Shown here piece after piece: positions 1 through 6,449 of a stretch of 7,372 nucleotides of DNA. Origin of the DNA: an uncultured Bacteroidales bacterium (GTDB lineage: Bacteria > Bacteroidota > Bacteroidia > Bacteroidales > UBA932). Below the pieces are notes generated by a model. That model was not told the DNA's origin. It did no database searches and saw only the letters and a list, made by a program, of their open reading frames with translations. A program made the translations under genes and the position numbers. Within the stretch, counting starts at the first letter, position 1, and each line of letters opens with the position of its first letter. The stretch is taken from the NCBI GenBank assembly GCA_946617545.1, contig CAMOKK010000064.1, positions 1 through 7,372 of the forward strand, given 5' to 3'.

Positions 1-2213
1 ATGCCCTTGGTATCCCAGGGCTTGGCCTGCTCGATGGGGCCCAGGAACATCTCGTACAGGCGGAGCGTATCGGCCCCGTAGGTGTCGCAAATCTTGTCCG
101 GGTTCACCACGTTGTACATGCTCTTGGACATCTTCTCGATGGCCCAGCCGCAGATGTACTCTCCGTCTTCCAGCACAAACTCCGCATCCTTGTAGTCCGG
201 CCTCCAGGCGCGGAATGCATCCAGGTCCAGACGGTCGTTATACACGATATTCACATCCACATGCACCGGAATGGTCTCATACTGGTCTTTCAGACCGGCC
301 GATACGAACTTGTTGGTGCCGGGAATCATATACACGAAGTTGGAACGGCCCTGAATCATGCCCTGGTTGATAAGCTTGCGGAAGGGTTCGTCTTCGCACA
401 CATAGCCCAGGTCGAACAGGAATTTGTTCCAGAAACGGCTGTAAATCAGGTGGCCGGTGGCATGTTCCGTACCGCCCACGTAGAGATCTACGCTGCGCCA
501 GTATTCGTCGGCCTGCCGGGACACCAGGCACTCGGAGTTGTGCGGGTCCATGTAACGCAGGTAGTAGGCGCTGGAACCGGCGAATCCGGGCATGGTGCTC
601 TTTTCCAGCGGATAGCCCTTGTAGGTCCAGTCCTTGGCGCGGGCCAGCGGCGGCTGTCCGTCCTCGGTGGGCTTGTACTGGTCAATCTCCGGCAGCGTGA
701 GGGGCAGGTCCTCGAAGGGAACGGGCGTAGCGATGCCGTCCTTGTAATAGATGGGGAAAGGCTCTCCCCAGTAGCGCTGGCGGGAGAAGATGGCGTCGCG
801 GATACGGTAGTTCACCTTCCGCCGTCCAATCCCGTTTTTCTCCACATAGTCGATGGCGGCGGGAATGGCCTTGCCCACGGGAAGGCCGTTGAGAAAGCCG
901 CTGTTGCACATGATGCCCTCTTTGGCGTCCACGCTTTCCTCGCTCACATCGGCCCCTTCGATGACGGGAACAATGGGGAGGCCGAATTTCTTGGCAAAGG
1001 CATAGTCTCGGCTGTCGTGGGCGGGAACGGCCATGATGGCGCCCGTTCCGTAGCCGGCCAGCACATATTCGGAAATCCACACCGGCACCTTCTCCCCGGT
1101 CACGGGGTTGATGCCGTAAGCACCCGAGAAAACGCCCGTGACGGCCTTTCCGGCCATCCTTTCGCGCTCGGTCTTCTTCTTCACCTGTTCCAGATAGGCT
1201 TCCACTTCCGCCTTCTGCGAGGCCGAGGTGAGAAGGGCCACCCACTCGCTCTCCGGAGCCAGCACCATGAAGGTTACGCCAAAGATGGTATCGGCCCGGG
1301 TGGTGAAGATGGTGACATCGTACTTCCTGTCGTCACATTCTACCGGGAACACCATTTCCGCTCCCTCGCTGCGGCCTATCCAGTTGCGCTGCATCTCCTT
1401 GAGGGAGTCTGTCCAGTCCAGCTTCTCCAGCCCGTCCAGCAGGCGGCCGGCATAGGCGCTCACGCGAAGCTGCCACTGCGTCATTTTCTTCTGGAAAACC
1501 GGGTGGCCGCCGCGCTCCGAATAGCCGTCCTTCACCTCGTCGTTGGCCAGTACGGTGCCCAGGGCGGGGCACCAGTTCACGGTACTCTCCCCCAGGTAGG
1601 CCAGGCGGTAGCGCATCAGGGCATCGGCCTTTTCCTTATCTGAGAAGGCCTTCCATTGGGCCGATGTAAAGGCTTTTCCTTCGCTGCAGGCGGCGTTCAC
1701 GGCCTCGGAACCGCCCTCCTCGAAGGCCTTAATCAAGTCTTCGATGGGACGGGCCTTCTGGAGGCTGTTGTCGTACCAGGAGCCGAACATCTTCAGGAAG
1801 GCCCACTGGGTCCACTTGTAATAGTCGGGGTCCGAGGTGCGGAATTCGCGGTCCCAATCGAAAGAGAAACCAATCCGGTCCAGTTGGGTGCGGTAACGCG
1901 CCACATTGTCGTGGGTGGTCTTTTCCGGATGCTGGCCGGTCTGGATGGCATACTGCTCGGCCGGAAGGCCGAAGGCGTCATATCCCATGGGGTGCAGCAC
2001 GTTGAAGCCCTTCAGGCGTTTGTAGCGTGCGAAGATGTCGCTGGCAATATAGCCCAGCGGATGCCCCACATGCAGGCCCGCGCCGCTGGGATACGGGAAC
2101 ATGTCCAGCACATAATACTTGGGCTTGGCAGAATCCACCTCCGCCTTGTACGTCTTGTTGGCGGCCCACCAGGCCTGCCATCTCTTTTCGATTTCTAAGA
2201 AGTTATAATCCAT
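1..2213 (-). CDS. leuS: Leucyl-tRNA synthetase, 3' end cut by window
   Basis: Class Ia aminoacyl-tRNA synthetase that charges tRNA-Leu with leucine in the cytoplasm and hydrolyses mischarged tRNA in its CP1 editing domain. The first 737 residues are visible; the anticodon-binding and C-terminal domains (probably about 200 residues) lie outside. Visible motifs are HIGH as HVGH (48-51), the editing threonine-rich stretch [10 protein letters not shown] (303-312), the editing aspartate motif HDSRD (399-403), SRQRYWG (477-483) and KMSKS (694-698). About 50 residues (roughly 150-200) are extra relative to E. coli LeuRS. The Cys-x-x-Cys half of the zinc site is missing (C215 kept, then [10 protein letters not shown] at 230-239), which I recall as normal for Bacteroidota LeuRS. 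The ATG is supported by the [13 protein letters not shown] start typical of the phylum. It overlaps the stop of the upstream gene by one base and has no Shine-Dalgarno sequence, so initiation probably depends on coupling. Identity is very secure. Confidence 0.98.
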   Translation of the reverse strand, partial: MDYNFLEIEKRWQAWWAANKTYKAEVDSAKPKYYVLDMFPYPSGAGLHVGHPLGYIASDIFARYKRLKGFNVLHPMGYDAFGLPAEQYAIQTGQHPEKTTHDNVARYRTQLDRIGFSFDWDREFRTSDPDYYKWTQWAFLKMFGSWYDNSLQKARPIEDLIKAFEEGGSEAVNAACSEGKAFTSAQWKAFSDKEKADALMRYRLAYLGESTVNWCPALGTVLANDEVKDGYSERGGHPVFQKKMTQWQLRVSAYAGRLLDGLEKLDWTDSLKEMQRNWIGRSEGAEMVFPVECDDRKYDVTIFTTRADTIFGVTFMVLAPESEWVALLTSASQKAEVEAYLEQVKKKTERERMAGKAVTGVFSGAYGINPVTGEKVPVWISEYVLAGYGTGAIMAVPAHDSRDYAFAKKFGLPIVPVIEGADVSEESVDAKEGIMCNSGFLNGLPVGKAIPAAIDYVEKNGIGRRKVNYRIRDAIFSRQRYWGEPFPIYYKDGIATPVPFEDLPLTLPEIDQYKPTEDGQPPLARAKDWTYKGYPLEKSTMPGFAGSSAYYLRYMDPHNSECLVSRQADEYWRSVDLYVGGTEHATGHLIYSRFWNKFLFDLGYVCEDEPFRKLINQGMIQGRSNFVYMIPGTNKFVSAGLKDQYETIPVHVDVNIVYNDRLDLDAFRAWRPDYKDAEFVLEDGEYICGWAIEKMSKSMYNVVNPDKICDTYGADTLRLYEMFLGPIEQAKPWDTKG

Positions 2214-2215
2214 CA
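2211..2215 (-). other. One-base stop/start overlap (TGATG)
   Basis: On the minus strand the TGA of the M28-like/TonB gene and the ATG of leuS share the A, giving TGATG. The 20 bases before the ATG contain no purine-rich ribosome binding site. Termination-reinitiation coupling is the likely way leuS is translated from this mRNA. The overlap is seen directly; coupling is inferred. Confidence 0.9.
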
Positions 2216-3559
2216 GTTGATTTTTATACCGTTGATTCCGAAGGAACCTTTTTTCTTGTCCAGTTTAAAGTCTACCGCTATGGTCATGGCCGTTTTCACC
2301 TTCTTTCCGCGGTGACGGCCGGGACGCCACTTGGGCGAAGCGGACACCACCCTCAGGGCCTCGTCATCCAAGGAGGAATGGATGCCGCGGGTTATCTTCA
2401 CGTCCTTCACCTCCCCTTTCTCATTCACCACGAACGTGACCAGCACACGGCCCTGGATACCGTTCTCCTGGGCATACTTGGGGTATTTCACATACTGGTA
2501 CACCCAGCGCTCCATGAAGGTACGGGGGTCCTGTGAGTTCAGGAACATGGGCTTCACCTCCACGTCGGAATAGGCGTACACGTCTGCCGGGACGGGCTCT
2601 TTCACCACGGAATCGTTCCGGAAGAGGGGTTTCTGCCCGTTGCAAAGGCGCTGCACATAGCTGTAGATATACTCCAGGGAGGCTTCCATGCCTTCAAAGT
2701 CTATGATGTCATACGCATCCTTTCCCGTTCCGTATTCCGGGAAGGAACCGGTGGTGAAAAGGACAGAGGGAATCTCCCGGTCGTAAAAGACGATGTTGTC
2801 CGAGGGATAGGGCTGGGCAGAGGCCAGCTCCGCCTGAACGGGCAGCAGCTCTCCCTCAAGGGCGTGCATAATGGTATTGAGGTCTTCATTGGCCGATGTA
2901 AAGGCCGACAGCTTGTGGGCCCCGCCGCCCAGCACATCCAAATCCACCATGGCGTCAATCTTGTCCGCGTCTTTCTCAAAAACGCGGTTGAGGAAATACC
3001 AGGAGCCGGCGAAAGACTCGTGCGAAGCCCCGAATCCCACGAAAATGACACTCCTTCTGAGGAGCGTGCGGGAATAGGAAAGCTTCTGGGCCAGTTCCAG
3101 CAGCATGGCCATGCCGGAGGCGTTGGAATTGGCTCCGTAGTAAATGCGGCGTGTAGCCTCCCCATTCACCGTGAGCGTATCCATTCCCAGATTGTCCATC
3201 CGGGCGCCAATCACTATATAGTGCTGGTTCAGGGCCTTGTCCCATCCTTCCAGCAGCCCCATTACATTAAGGGAATGAAGGGTATCGGGGGTGGCAGCCA
3301 CACCGAACTCCCTGCCGGTGGAGAGAATGTCTATGCCGTATTCCTTGAGCTTGGTTTCCAGATAATCGGCCGCCATCCGCTCCCCCTCGCTTCCGGCTTT
3401 GCGTCCTTCCAGCTGGGCGGCGCTCAAGGTGGCCACATGCTCCTTCAGGGCCCTGACGGTCTCGGAGTCATCCAAATCTTGCAGGGCGTTCCGGTACTGG
3501 GCATGAAGGCCCGGTACCAGCAAGAGCATGGCAGCGCAGGTGAGGAAAAACCTTTTCAT
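2213..3559 (-). CDS. Secreted M28-peptidase-like (probably inactive) protein with C-terminal TonB domain
   Basis: This 448-residue protein has a type I signal peptide (MKRFF, hydrophobic to residue 18, likely cut after LHA at 20). Residues about 30-305 follow the M28 zinc-peptidase pattern: YIVIGARMD (114-122), YGANSNASG (141-149), [14 protein letters not shown] (173-186), MVDLDVLGG (204-212), IPSVLFTTG (263-271) and [10 protein letters not shown] (275-284). Family zinc ligands His, Asp, Glu, Asp, His appear here as R120, S145, H180, D208 and G277. The catalytic Glu is S179. Four of five ligands and the general base are therefore gone, so peptidase activity is unlikely. Residues about 335-433 form a TonB C-terminal domain ([20 protein letters not shown], then [14 protein letters not shown]), normally the part contacting TonB boxes of outer-membrane transporters. 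No separate membrane anchor is seen, so it should be periplasmic. Function is unknown; a binding or scaffold role is inference. It overlaps both neighbours by one base. Confidence 0.9.
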   Translation of the reverse strand: MKRFFLTCAAMLLLVPGLHAQYRNALQDLDDSETVRALKEHVATLSAAQLEGRKAGSEGERMAADYLETKLKEYGIDILSTGREFGVAATPDTLHSLNVMGLLEGWDKALNQHYIVIGARMDNLGMDTLTVNGEATRRIYYGANSNASGMAMLLELAQKLSYSRTLLRRSVIFVGFGASHESFAGSWYFLNRVFEKDADKIDAMVDLDVLGGGAHKLSAFTSANEDLNTIMHALEGELLPVQAELASAQPYPSDNIVFYDREIPSVLFTTGSFPEYGTGKDAYDIIDFEGMEASLEYIYSYVQRLCNGQKPLFRNDSVVKEPVPADVYAYSDVEVKPMFLNSQDPRTFMERWVYQYVKYPKYAQENGIQGRVLVTFVVNEKGEVKDVKITRGIHSSLDDEALRVVSASPKWRPGRHRGKKVKTAMTIAVDFKLDKKKGSFGINGIKIN

Positions 3560-3561
3560 TA
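3557..3561 (-). other. One-base stop/start overlap (TAATG)
   Basis: On the minus strand the TAA of the SPOR lipoprotein gene and the ATG of the M28-like/TonB gene share one A, giving TAATG. No clear Shine-Dalgarno sequence precedes this ATG, so coupled translation is likely. The overlap is seen directly; coupling is inferred. Confidence 0.9.
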
Positions 3562-4089
3562 CGAATTAATCAGAATCCAACCGTCTTGCGGGCAAACCTC
3601 GGTTCCGCGAATCTCCTTGAGTTTGCGCAGCGTCTCGTCCAGGCTGTTGGACGGGCAGATGGCTACAGCCAGAAGGCCGTTCCGGAAACTCACGATGGTG
3701 GCCGTGTAACCGGCTGCATTACAGGATTTCAGCTTGTTCTCCGCATTGGAGCGGGTGCGGAATGCACCCACCACGATATAGTACTTGCTCTCCAGCTTGG
3801 TGGTATACAGCCCTCCCAGCTTGGAAGGGTTGAGTACCGTACCCTGAGACTGCGTGAGGGAGTCCAGCAAGTGCTTCTCCAGGGCTTCCAGGGAATCGGC
3901 CATTTGCTTTTCTACCTGGGCCATGGAGTCCAGGACGGCCTGGTGACGGGCTTCCTCCAACCGGTTGCGCTCTGCACGCATCTGGTCCAGCCGGGCCTGG
4001 GTGGGCCTACCCGCCAGGGTGCGGACAAAATCACAGCTGCTCACCGCCAGAACGGAGAGTGCCAATACCATGATGAGGCTCTTTTTCAT
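3559..4089 (-). CDS. SPOR-domain lipoprotein
   Basis: This 176-residue protein has a lipoprotein signal (MKKSLIMVLALSVLAVSSC) with the lipidated Cys at 19. A charged helical segment, probably coiled coil, runs from about 31 to 82. It includes an eleven-residue repeat with DS(M/L) at 54-56, 65-67 and 76-78. Residues about 102-173 form a SPOR domain, starting YYIVVGAF and ending near DGWIL. SPOR domains bind peptidoglycan glycan strands stripped of stem peptides, often at division sites. The protein is therefore expected to be a membrane-anchored envelope protein that reaches the cell wall through a rod-like spacer. It is the first gene of the operon. Its ATG is fixed by a perfect Shine-Dalgarno sequence 8 bases upstream. 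Which membrane carries it cannot be told from the sequence. The domain call is secure; a role in division or wall remodelling is inference. Confidence 0.93.
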   Translation of the reverse strand: MKKSLIMVLALSVLAVSSCDFVRTLAGRPTQARLDQMRAERNRLEEARHQAVLDSMAQVEKQMADSLEALEKHLLDSLTQSQGTVLNPSKLGGLYTTKLESKYYIVVGAFRTRSNAENKLKSCNAAGYTATIVSFRNGLLAVAICPSNSLDETLRKLKEIRGTEVCPQDGWILINS

Positions 4090-4097
4090 AATCTAAT

Positions 4098-4104
4098 CCT
4101 CCTT
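4098..4104 (-). promoter_or_regulatory. Strong ribosome binding site for the SPOR lipoprotein
   Basis: The minus strand reads AAGGAGG, a perfect Shine-Dalgarno match, 8 bases before the ATG at 4087-4089. It decides the start of the SPOR gene. It stands out because the other visible starts (leuS, M28-like/TonB, TPR, phoH) have no such site. Confidence 0.88.
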
Positions 4105-4110
4105 AACTTA

Positions 4111-4143
4111 CAAAAATACGCTTTTTTCCAAAATAATGCCAAA
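4111..4143 (-). promoter_or_regulatory. Bacteroidota-type promoter of the SPOR/M28-TonB/leuS operon
   Basis: On the minus strand a -33 box TTTG (4140-4143) is followed after 21 bases by a -7 box TATTTTTG (4111-4118). This matches the Bacteroides primary-sigma consensus TTTG, 19-21 bases, TAnnTTTG. Transcription should start around 4103-4107, giving a short leader that contains the Shine-Dalgarno sequence. Box positions are read from the sequence; activity is inferred. Confidence 0.78.
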
Positions 4144-4152
4144 TTAAAGTGG

Positions 4153-4160
4153 TATATTTG
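4153..4160 (+). promoter_or_regulatory. Putative -7 box of the phoH promoter
   Basis: TATATTTG matches the Bacteroidota -7 consensus TAnnTTTG. No TTTG lies at the right distance upstream; only a T-rich run (4122-4127) is nearby, so the -33 half is weak. The box ends 7 bases before the phoH ATG, so the transcript start should fall at or within a few bases of the start codon. It overlaps in footprint with the opposing promoter. Confidence 0.6.
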
Positions 4161-4167
4161 CGTCCGT

Positions 4168-5121
4168 ATGAAGAAAACCATCACGCTGGAAGCCATCGAT
4201 CCCATAGAAATCTATGGCGTGGGCAACAAAATCCTTACGGAATTCTGCTCCTATTTCCCCCACCTCAAGGTGGTGGCGCGGGGCAACGAACTCATCCTGG
4301 AAGGCCGGGAGAGCGACATCGCGGAGTTCAACATCCGCTTTTCGGAGCTCATAGACCGCCGTCATCACAAGATGAACCTCACCGCCTACGATGTGGAGGA
4401 CATCTTCGCGGGAGGGGCCGATTCTCCCCGTCCCACGGCCGACGCCATCATCGTGCACGGGACAGACGGCAAACCCATCCGCGCCCGTAACAAGACCCAA
4501 CAGGACCTCATCAAGGCCTATTTTGAGAACGACCTCATCTTTGCCATCGGCCCGGCCGGCACCGGCAAAACCTATATGGCCATAGCCTTGGCCGTGCGTG
4601 CCCTCAAGAACCGGGAAATCAAGCGCATCATCCTCACCCGCCCCGCAGTGGAAGCCGGCGAGCGCCTGGGCTTCCTGCCCGGAGACCTCAAGGACAAGCT
4701 GGACCCGTATCTGCAGCCCCTGTACGATGCCCTCTCGGACATGATTCCCTCCAAGCGCCTGCAGGAGTTCATGGCCGACGGCACCATCCAGATAGCCCCG
4801 CTGGCCTACATGCGCGGCCGCACCTTGGACAAGGCCTGCGTTATCCTGGACGAGGCCCAGAACACCAATCTGGGGCAGCTCAAGATGTTCCTCACCCGCA
4901 TGGGCTCCAGCGCCAAGTTCATCGTGACCGGAGACGCTACGCAGATAGACCTTCCCCGCCGGGAAGACTCCGGCCTCCTGGCCGGGATAGCCCTTCTGGA
5001 AGGCATCAAGGGCATCGCCACCATCCGTTTCTCCACCCAGGACATCGTACGCCACCCCTTGGTCACAAAAATTGTCCGGGCCTTCGAAAAGACCCGGACA
5101 AACGAAAATTCTCAGGAGTAA
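4168..5121 (+). CDS. phoH: PhoH family ATPase (PhoH/YbeZ-like)
   Basis: This 317-residue cytoplasmic P-loop NTPase matches the usual family length. The N-terminal part (about 1-75) is the KH-like RNA-binding region typical of PhoH proteins. The PhoH ATPase domain follows, with Walker A GPAGTGKT (128-135), the [19 protein letters not shown] segment (155-173), Walker B VILDEAQN (225-232), the sensor-like [11 protein letters not shown] (253-263) and RHPLV near the end (295-299). In other bacteria YbeZ works with the endoribonuclease YbeY in rRNA maturation; a similar role is assumed. The reading frame is open far upstream, but that extension lies over the opposite-strand SPOR gene. The ATG at 4168 gives the conserved [17 protein letters not shown] start, and nothing better lies in frame. 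There is no Shine-Dalgarno sequence. The gene is monocistronic here and converges on the TPR gene with three bases between. Its last codons also hold that gene's terminator. Confidence 0.96.
   Translation: MKKTITLEAIDPIEIYGVGNKILTEFCSYFPHLKVVARGNELILEGRESDIAEFNIRFSELIDRRHHKMNLTAYDVEDIFAGGADSPRPTADAIIVHGTDGKPIRARNKTQQDLIKAYFENDLIFAIGPAGTGKTYMAIALAVRALKNREIKRIILTRPAVEAGERLGFLPGDLKDKLDPYLQPLYDALSDMIPSKRLQEFMADGTIQIAPLAYMRGRTLDKACVILDEAQNTNLGQLKMFLTRMGSSAKFIVTGDATQIDLPRREDSGLLAGIALLEGIKGIATIRFSTQDIVRHPLVTKIVRAFEKTRTNENSQE
5067..5101 (-). terminator. Intrinsic terminator of the gyrA-TPR transcript, inside phoH
   Basis: TTGTCCGGG (5072-5080) pairs perfectly with CCCGGACAA (5093-5101). Inside it, CTT pairs with AAG around a four-base loop. 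As minus-strand RNA the single interruption becomes a U-G wobble, giving a continuous 13-pair stem closed by a UUCG loop, followed at once by UUUUU (5071-5067). In the plus direction the same site has a C-A mismatch and no T run. It therefore serves the minus strand, ending 24 bases or more after the TPR stop codon. Confidence 0.82.
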
Positions 5122-5124
5122 GGC

Positions 5125-6432
5125 TTACTGGAGTTCAGACACAATCTTGTCCCACTTGTTGTAAGCTTCCTGGTATTTGGGATCCACGTTGCGGAGGGTG
5201 AAGGTGAGACGCTTGAGGAAGTCTGCGGCAGAAGCCTTCACAGCAGGATTCTGGCTAACCTCATAGCACTTCTCGAAGGGCTCCACGGCGCCTTCGTACA
5301 CCTTGGTCACCTGCTCATTGAGCTCGTCGTACTTCTTCCACTCGCGCACATCCAGGGCGTCACGCTCGGCAATCAGGTCTTCGGCCTTCTTCAGGGCCAC
5401 GTTGCCCATTCCATAGTAAGCGAAGTCGTAGTTGGGCTCCACCTCCAGGGCCTTCTGGTAAGCGGCATTGGCCTTGTCGTAATTCTTTACGCCCGTGTAA
5501 ATATTGCCTTCCACATAGTAGAGGGACGGGTTATTGGGCATCACCTTCTTGGCCTCGTCCAGCAGGTCTACAATCTTCTCGGGATTCTCGTTGGTCTGGA
5601 GATAGAGGTTGATCAGGCTGGTGAGGATGGCCTCGTTGTCGGGGAACTGGGTAAGACCGGTGGCCAGGTAGTTCTTGGCGGCCAGGGTATCGGCCTGGGC
5701 CAGGCTGCACTGGGACAGGTTGGCGAAGATGTTGCCCTCGGAGGTATAACCGTTGGCCAGGCACTTGTTGAAGTACTCCTCGGCCGTTTTGTAATCCTGG
5801 GAGGCCGATGCCGTGAAGGCGGCGTTGTAGGCGGCGTCGTAATTGGGAACGGTGCAGGGGGCGGTCATGGAGATATCTGCAGCGCCCTTGAAGAGTTTGC
5901 TGGCCTTGGCCATGTTACCCAGCTGATAGGCATTGTAGGCATCCTCATAATAACGGTTCACAATCTCCTGCAGCTTGGGGTCCACCTTTTCGGCCTTTTC
6001 ACCCAGCTCGAAAGCCTTGACGTAAGCCTTGGCGGCCTCTCCCAGGAGGTCTCCCTCAACGGAGGGGGCGGTTACGTCGGCAATCACCAGCATGCCGGCC
6101 TCGTTGAAGTAAACGTCCACGGCGGAGAGCTGAACCTTCTCATAGTTCTTTCCCTCTACCTGTACCTGGGACACGGGAGCGTCCTTCTCCTTGTTCATCA
6201 TGGAGAACGTGGCCTTGTCTATACCCGGAGTGATGTTCACGAGCGGGTTGTTATAGGCAGCCATGTAGGCCTCGCCCAACTTAATCCAGGTGCCGGGCTT
6301 GGCAGCCTTCTTGGCATCCTGGGTGGCGGCAAGGGCCTTGTCCACATTCTTCTGCATGTCAGCAGCGGGTTTCTGTGCAAACGCAGCCTGCAGCGAGCCG
6401 GCCAGCGCAAGAATGATAAATAACTTTTTCAT
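5125..6432 (-). CDS. Secreted tetratricopeptide-repeat protein
   Basis: This 435-residue protein has a clear signal peptide (MKKLFIILALAGSLQAAFA, likely cut after residue 19), so it should be periplasmic or outer-membrane associated. A helical N-terminal stretch (20-60) is interrupted by a non-TPR, probably beta-rich insert (about 61-125, including VYFNEAGMLVIADV). TPR-like helix pairs follow at about 158-191, 199-229, 233-265, 267-298 and 303-336. A last pair (337-390) is split by a charged insert. The best repeat is YYVEGNIYTGVKNYDKANAA (305-324). TPR arrays mediate protein-protein contacts; the partner is unknown. The gene lies 17 bases after gyrA on the same strand with no promoter seen between, so it is probably co-transcribed. 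I recall a TPR gene beside gyrA in other Bacteroidales, which suggests a conserved but unexplained pairing. No Shine-Dalgarno sequence is present; the upstream bases are AT-rich. Confidence 0.9.
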   Translation of the reverse strand: MKKLFIILALAGSLQAAFAQKPAADMQKNVDKALAATQDAKKAAKPGTWIKLGEAYMAAYNNPLVNITPGIDKATFSMMNKEKDAPVSQVQVEGKNYEKVQLSAVDVYFNEAGMLVIADVTAPSVEGDLLGEAAKAYVKAFELGEKAEKVDPKLQEIVNRYYEDAYNAYQLGNMAKASKLFKGAADISMTAPCTVPNYDAAYNAAFTASASQDYKTAEEYFNKCLANGYTSEGNIFANLSQCSLAQADTLAAKNYLATGLTQFPDNEAILTSLINLYLQTNENPEKIVDLLDEAKKVMPNNPSLYYVEGNIYTGVKNYDKANAAYQKALEVEPNYDFAYYGMGNVALKKAEDLIAERDALDVREWKKYDELNEQVTKVYEGAVEPFEKCYEVSQNPAVKASAADFLKRLTFTLRNVDPKYQEAYNKWDKIVSELQ

Positions 6433-6449
6433 AGTGTATTAATAATTGA

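Noticed and set aside
261..1643. Long open frame of 460 codons on the plus strand
   Set aside because: It lies wholly antisense to leuS, whose motifs are unmistakable. Its product has no recognisable domain, and GC-rich codon phasing explains the lack of stops.
1659..2905. Fifteen-base identical string (ggccgatgtaaaggc) at 1659-1673 and 2891-2905
   Set aside because: Both copies encode a similar short AFTSA peptide in unrelated proteins. No flanking similarity extends it, so it is taken as chance.
2864..3709. Open frame of 281 codons on the plus strand across the SPOR and M28-like genes
   Set aside because: It is antisense to two well-supported genes, spans their junction, and has no promoter, ribosome site or domain.
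3586..4167. Upstream in-frame extension of phoH
   Set aside because: It runs antisense through the SPOR gene and the promoter region. The family N-terminus begins at the ATG at 4168.
4144..5055. Open frame of 303 codons on the minus strand
   Set aside because: It is antisense to phoH, which has intact Walker motifs. The product is low-complexity Gly/Val/Ala-rich with no domain.
6433..6449. Possible promoter between gyrA and the TPR gene
   Set aside because: Only 17 AT-rich bases are present, and neither a TAnnTTTG nor a TTTG box is seen in them.
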